Shown: positions 7,073 through 8,069 of the stretch, in pieces
How the letters are laid out: each line of letters opens with the position of its first letter
Position numbering within the stretch: the first letter of the stretch is position 1
Source: Candidatus Brocadiaceae bacterium
GTDB taxonomy: Bacteria; Planctomycetota; Brocadiia; Brocadiales; Brocadiaceae
Assembly: GCA_024653795.1 (NCBI GenBank)
Contig: JANLHY010000514.1
Location: 1 to 8,069, forward strand
Direction of reading: 5' to 3'
DNA: 8,069 nt
Translations under genes and position numbers: made by a program
The notes under the pieces: generated by a model
Databases searched by the model: none
Told to the model about the DNA's origin: nothing
Seen by the model: only the letters and a program-made list of their open reading frames with translations

Positions 7073-7317
7073 TTGCTGTAAAAATAAGGTCTTAATTGTT
7101 CTTCTGGGATGTAACGGGATGCCTGTCTAATTATTACACGCAGGGTTCCTAAATCTAATTCGTCATGGATTGGTACAGTTAACGTTTGCTTCGCTCCTGC
7201 AGTGCTAATGCGCCTGAGTTTTACATGTGACCCTTTTTGTGAATGAAATGTAAATCCAAATTTGTTTAAAATCGAAACAACTTCCTTTCCCGATAGCCTT
7301 TTCAATTTAGGCGACAT
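7069..7317 (-). CDS. hicA: HicA-family toxin (mRNA interferase)
   Basis: An 82-residue basic protein with the HicA double-stranded-RNA-binding-like fold. Visible family marks are the start LSGKEVVSILNKFGF (8-22), the active-site histidine H31 in KGSHVKLRR (28-36), the strand TLTVPIHDEL (45-54), and GTLRVIIRQA (57-66). HicA toxins cut mRNA independently of the ribosome and stop growth until bound by HicB. The length is normal and no catalytic residue is missing, so it should be functional. It overlaps hicB by 11 bases. The antitoxin gene comes first, the reverse of the hicA-hicB order best known from Escherichia coli but also common. Its stop overlaps the start of dndA, tying the toxin to the sulfur-modification genes. 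Confidence 0.92.
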   Translation of the reverse strand: MSPKLKRLSGKEVVSILNKFGFTFHSQKGSHVKLRRISTAGAKQTLTVPIHDELDLGTLRVIIRQASRYIPEEQLRPYFYSK

Positions 7318-7561
7318 TCGCTGTAGGTTCCAATTCCATAGTTACTAGCAAAGTTGGATTCGGCGCCAAACCAAATTCAGATAAATCTTCGTTCTCTAAA
7401 TGCAGTGCTACGGCTTCTTTGAGATTAGCAATTGTTTCATCGAGAGTTTTCCCCTGTGTAACAACGGCAATCTCCAGACACTCGGCAACGTAATAATCTT
7501 CCCCTTTTCTGACAAAAGCTTTGATGGTATGCTGAAAACTTTCTGGATTTCTACCACTCAT
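7307..7561 (-). CDS. hicB: HicB-family antitoxin
   Basis: An 84-residue protein with the HicB partial RNase-H-like fold: HTIKAFVRKGEDYYVAECLE at 11-30, then the Gln-Gly turn TQGKTLDETIANLKEAV at 35-51, and a Pro-rich tail. HicB binds and blocks HicA. This is the short form, with no C-terminal ribbon-helix-helix or helix-turn-helix domain visible, so DNA-binding autoregulation is doubtful. It starts 17 bases after kdsC, behind the strongest ribosome binding site in the window. The good site fits the usual need to make antitoxin in excess of toxin. Confidence 0.9.
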   Translation of the reverse strand: MSGRNPESFQHTIKAFVRKGEDYYVAECLEIAVVTQGKTLDETIANLKEAVALHLENEDLSEFGLAPNPTLLVTMELEPTANVA

Positions 7562-7570
7562 AATTTTTAA

Positions 7571-7580
7571 CTCCTTTCCT
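7571..7580 (-). promoter_or_regulatory. Strong ribosome binding site for hicB
   Basis: On the minus strand AGGAAAGGAG overlaps the kdsC TAG stop and lies 9 bases before the hicB ATG at 7561. This near-ideal Shine-Dalgarno is the best in the window. No terminator or promoter-like element fits in the 17-base gap between kdsC and hicB, so hicB is probably read from kdsC transcripts unless a promoter lies inside kdsC. Confidence 0.75.
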
Positions 7581-8069
7581 ATTCAGGTTTCTGATACCGC
7601 TCCATAATGAGATGCCATTTGTCCTGGTATTTGAGTATTTTTTCTGCAACTTCTCTTACTGCCCCGCATCCCCCTCTTGCCTTTGTAACATAGGCTGAGT
7701 GCTGTTTTACAAGAGGAGTGGCGTTGGCAACTGCTACAGGAAACCCGACACGATACAGTATAGACAGATCTATAAGGTCATCACCGATATAACATATTTC
7801 TTCATCCCGGAGTGCGTACTTCTTTAGTATTTCTTTGTAGGCGTCTAATTTGTTTTTTGCTCCCTGGTATACGTCCGTGATACCCAGTTCACTTGCCCGG
7901 TGGATTACCGCCTTGCAGGTCCTGCCACTGATAATTGCGATCTTGATGCCGGCACGGTGGAGGTATGCTATGCCTGTGCCGTCCAATACATGAAATGCCT
8001 TCATTTCACGCCCCTCGGAATCAATATAAATGGCGCCATCCGTTAAAACACCATCAACATCTATAATAA
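7579..8069 (-). CDS. kdsC: KdsC, 3-deoxy-D-manno-octulosonate 8-phosphate phosphatase (5' end outside window)
   Basis: A HAD-superfamily phosphatase that removes phosphate from Kdo-8-phosphate in Kdo synthesis for LPS, in the cytoplasm. The frame is open to the right edge. Translating past the internal ATG at 8004 gives the catalytic DVDGVLTDG directly upstream, so that ATG is not the start and the gene continues off the window. In the 162 visible residues: the DxD nucleophile motif at 3-11, SGR (47-49) as motif II, the Lys region QGAKNKLDAY (68-77), YIGDDLIDLSIL (93-104) binding magnesium, and the C-terminal GGCGAVRE (132-139). KdsC has no cap domain and works as a tetramer, and the length fits a family of about 170-185 residues with only the first dozen or so residues missing. 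The gene looks more GC-rich than the genes that follow. Confidence 0.94.
   Translation of the reverse strand, partial: IIDVDGVLTDGAIYIDSEGREMKAFHVLDGTGIAYLHRAGIKIAIISGRTCKAVIHRASELGITDVYQGAKNKLDAYKEILKKYALRDEEICYIGDDLIDLSILYRVGFPVAVANATPLVKQHSAYVTKARGGCGAVREVAEKILKYQDKWHLIMERYQKPE

Noticed and set aside
7579..8004. kdsC starting at the ATG at 8004
   Set aside because: The frame continues upstream and encodes the essential DVDGVLTDG motif, so this ATG is internal and the true start is outside the window.

Overview
The window looks like a piece of chromosome from a Gram-negative, LPS-making bacterium. Its two edges carry genes of the Kdo/LPS pathway: a kdsC phosphatase, cut at its 5' end by the right edge, and an LptC-like gene, cut at its 3' end by the left edge. 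The phylum cannot be fixed from sequence alone. All real genes lie on the minus strand, so transcription runs from high to low coordinates. They are packed with gaps of about 35 bases or less, or with overlaps. No stretch over 300 bases lacks a gene, and I see no terminator or convincing promoter between genes, so the window reads as one long operon whose promoter lies outside, upstream of kdsC.

Layout in reading order: kdsC (8069-7579, partial); hicB antitoxin (7561-7307) and hicA toxin (7317-7069); dndA cysteine desulfurase (7072-5915); a small protein of about 69 residues (5903-5694); dndD SMC-like ATPase (5688-3646); a 476-residue protein that I read as a DndE domain fused to a complete RuvB-like AAA+ ATPase (3632-2202); dndC PP-loop/Fe-S protein (2188-1064); an HNH endonuclease (1119-400); and the start of lptC (364-1).

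The core is a DNA phosphorothioation (Dnd) locus, which replaces a non-bridging phosphate oxygen with sulfur. DndA supplies sulfur from cysteine, DndC activates or transfers it, DndD is the ATP-driven structural partner, and DndE binds nicked DNA. Several things are unusual. DndE is not a free small protein but the N-terminus of a RuvB-type motor. dndB and the usual restriction genes dndFGH are absent from the window. A compact HNH nuclease overlaps dndC and is the natural candidate effector. A hicBA toxin-antitoxin pair heads the block and is coupled to dndA by an ATGA overlap. The block sits between kdsC and lptC, genes that are neighbours in many Gram-negative genomes, and it preserves read-through into lptC. 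This suggests a defence cassette carried inside a housekeeping envelope operon.
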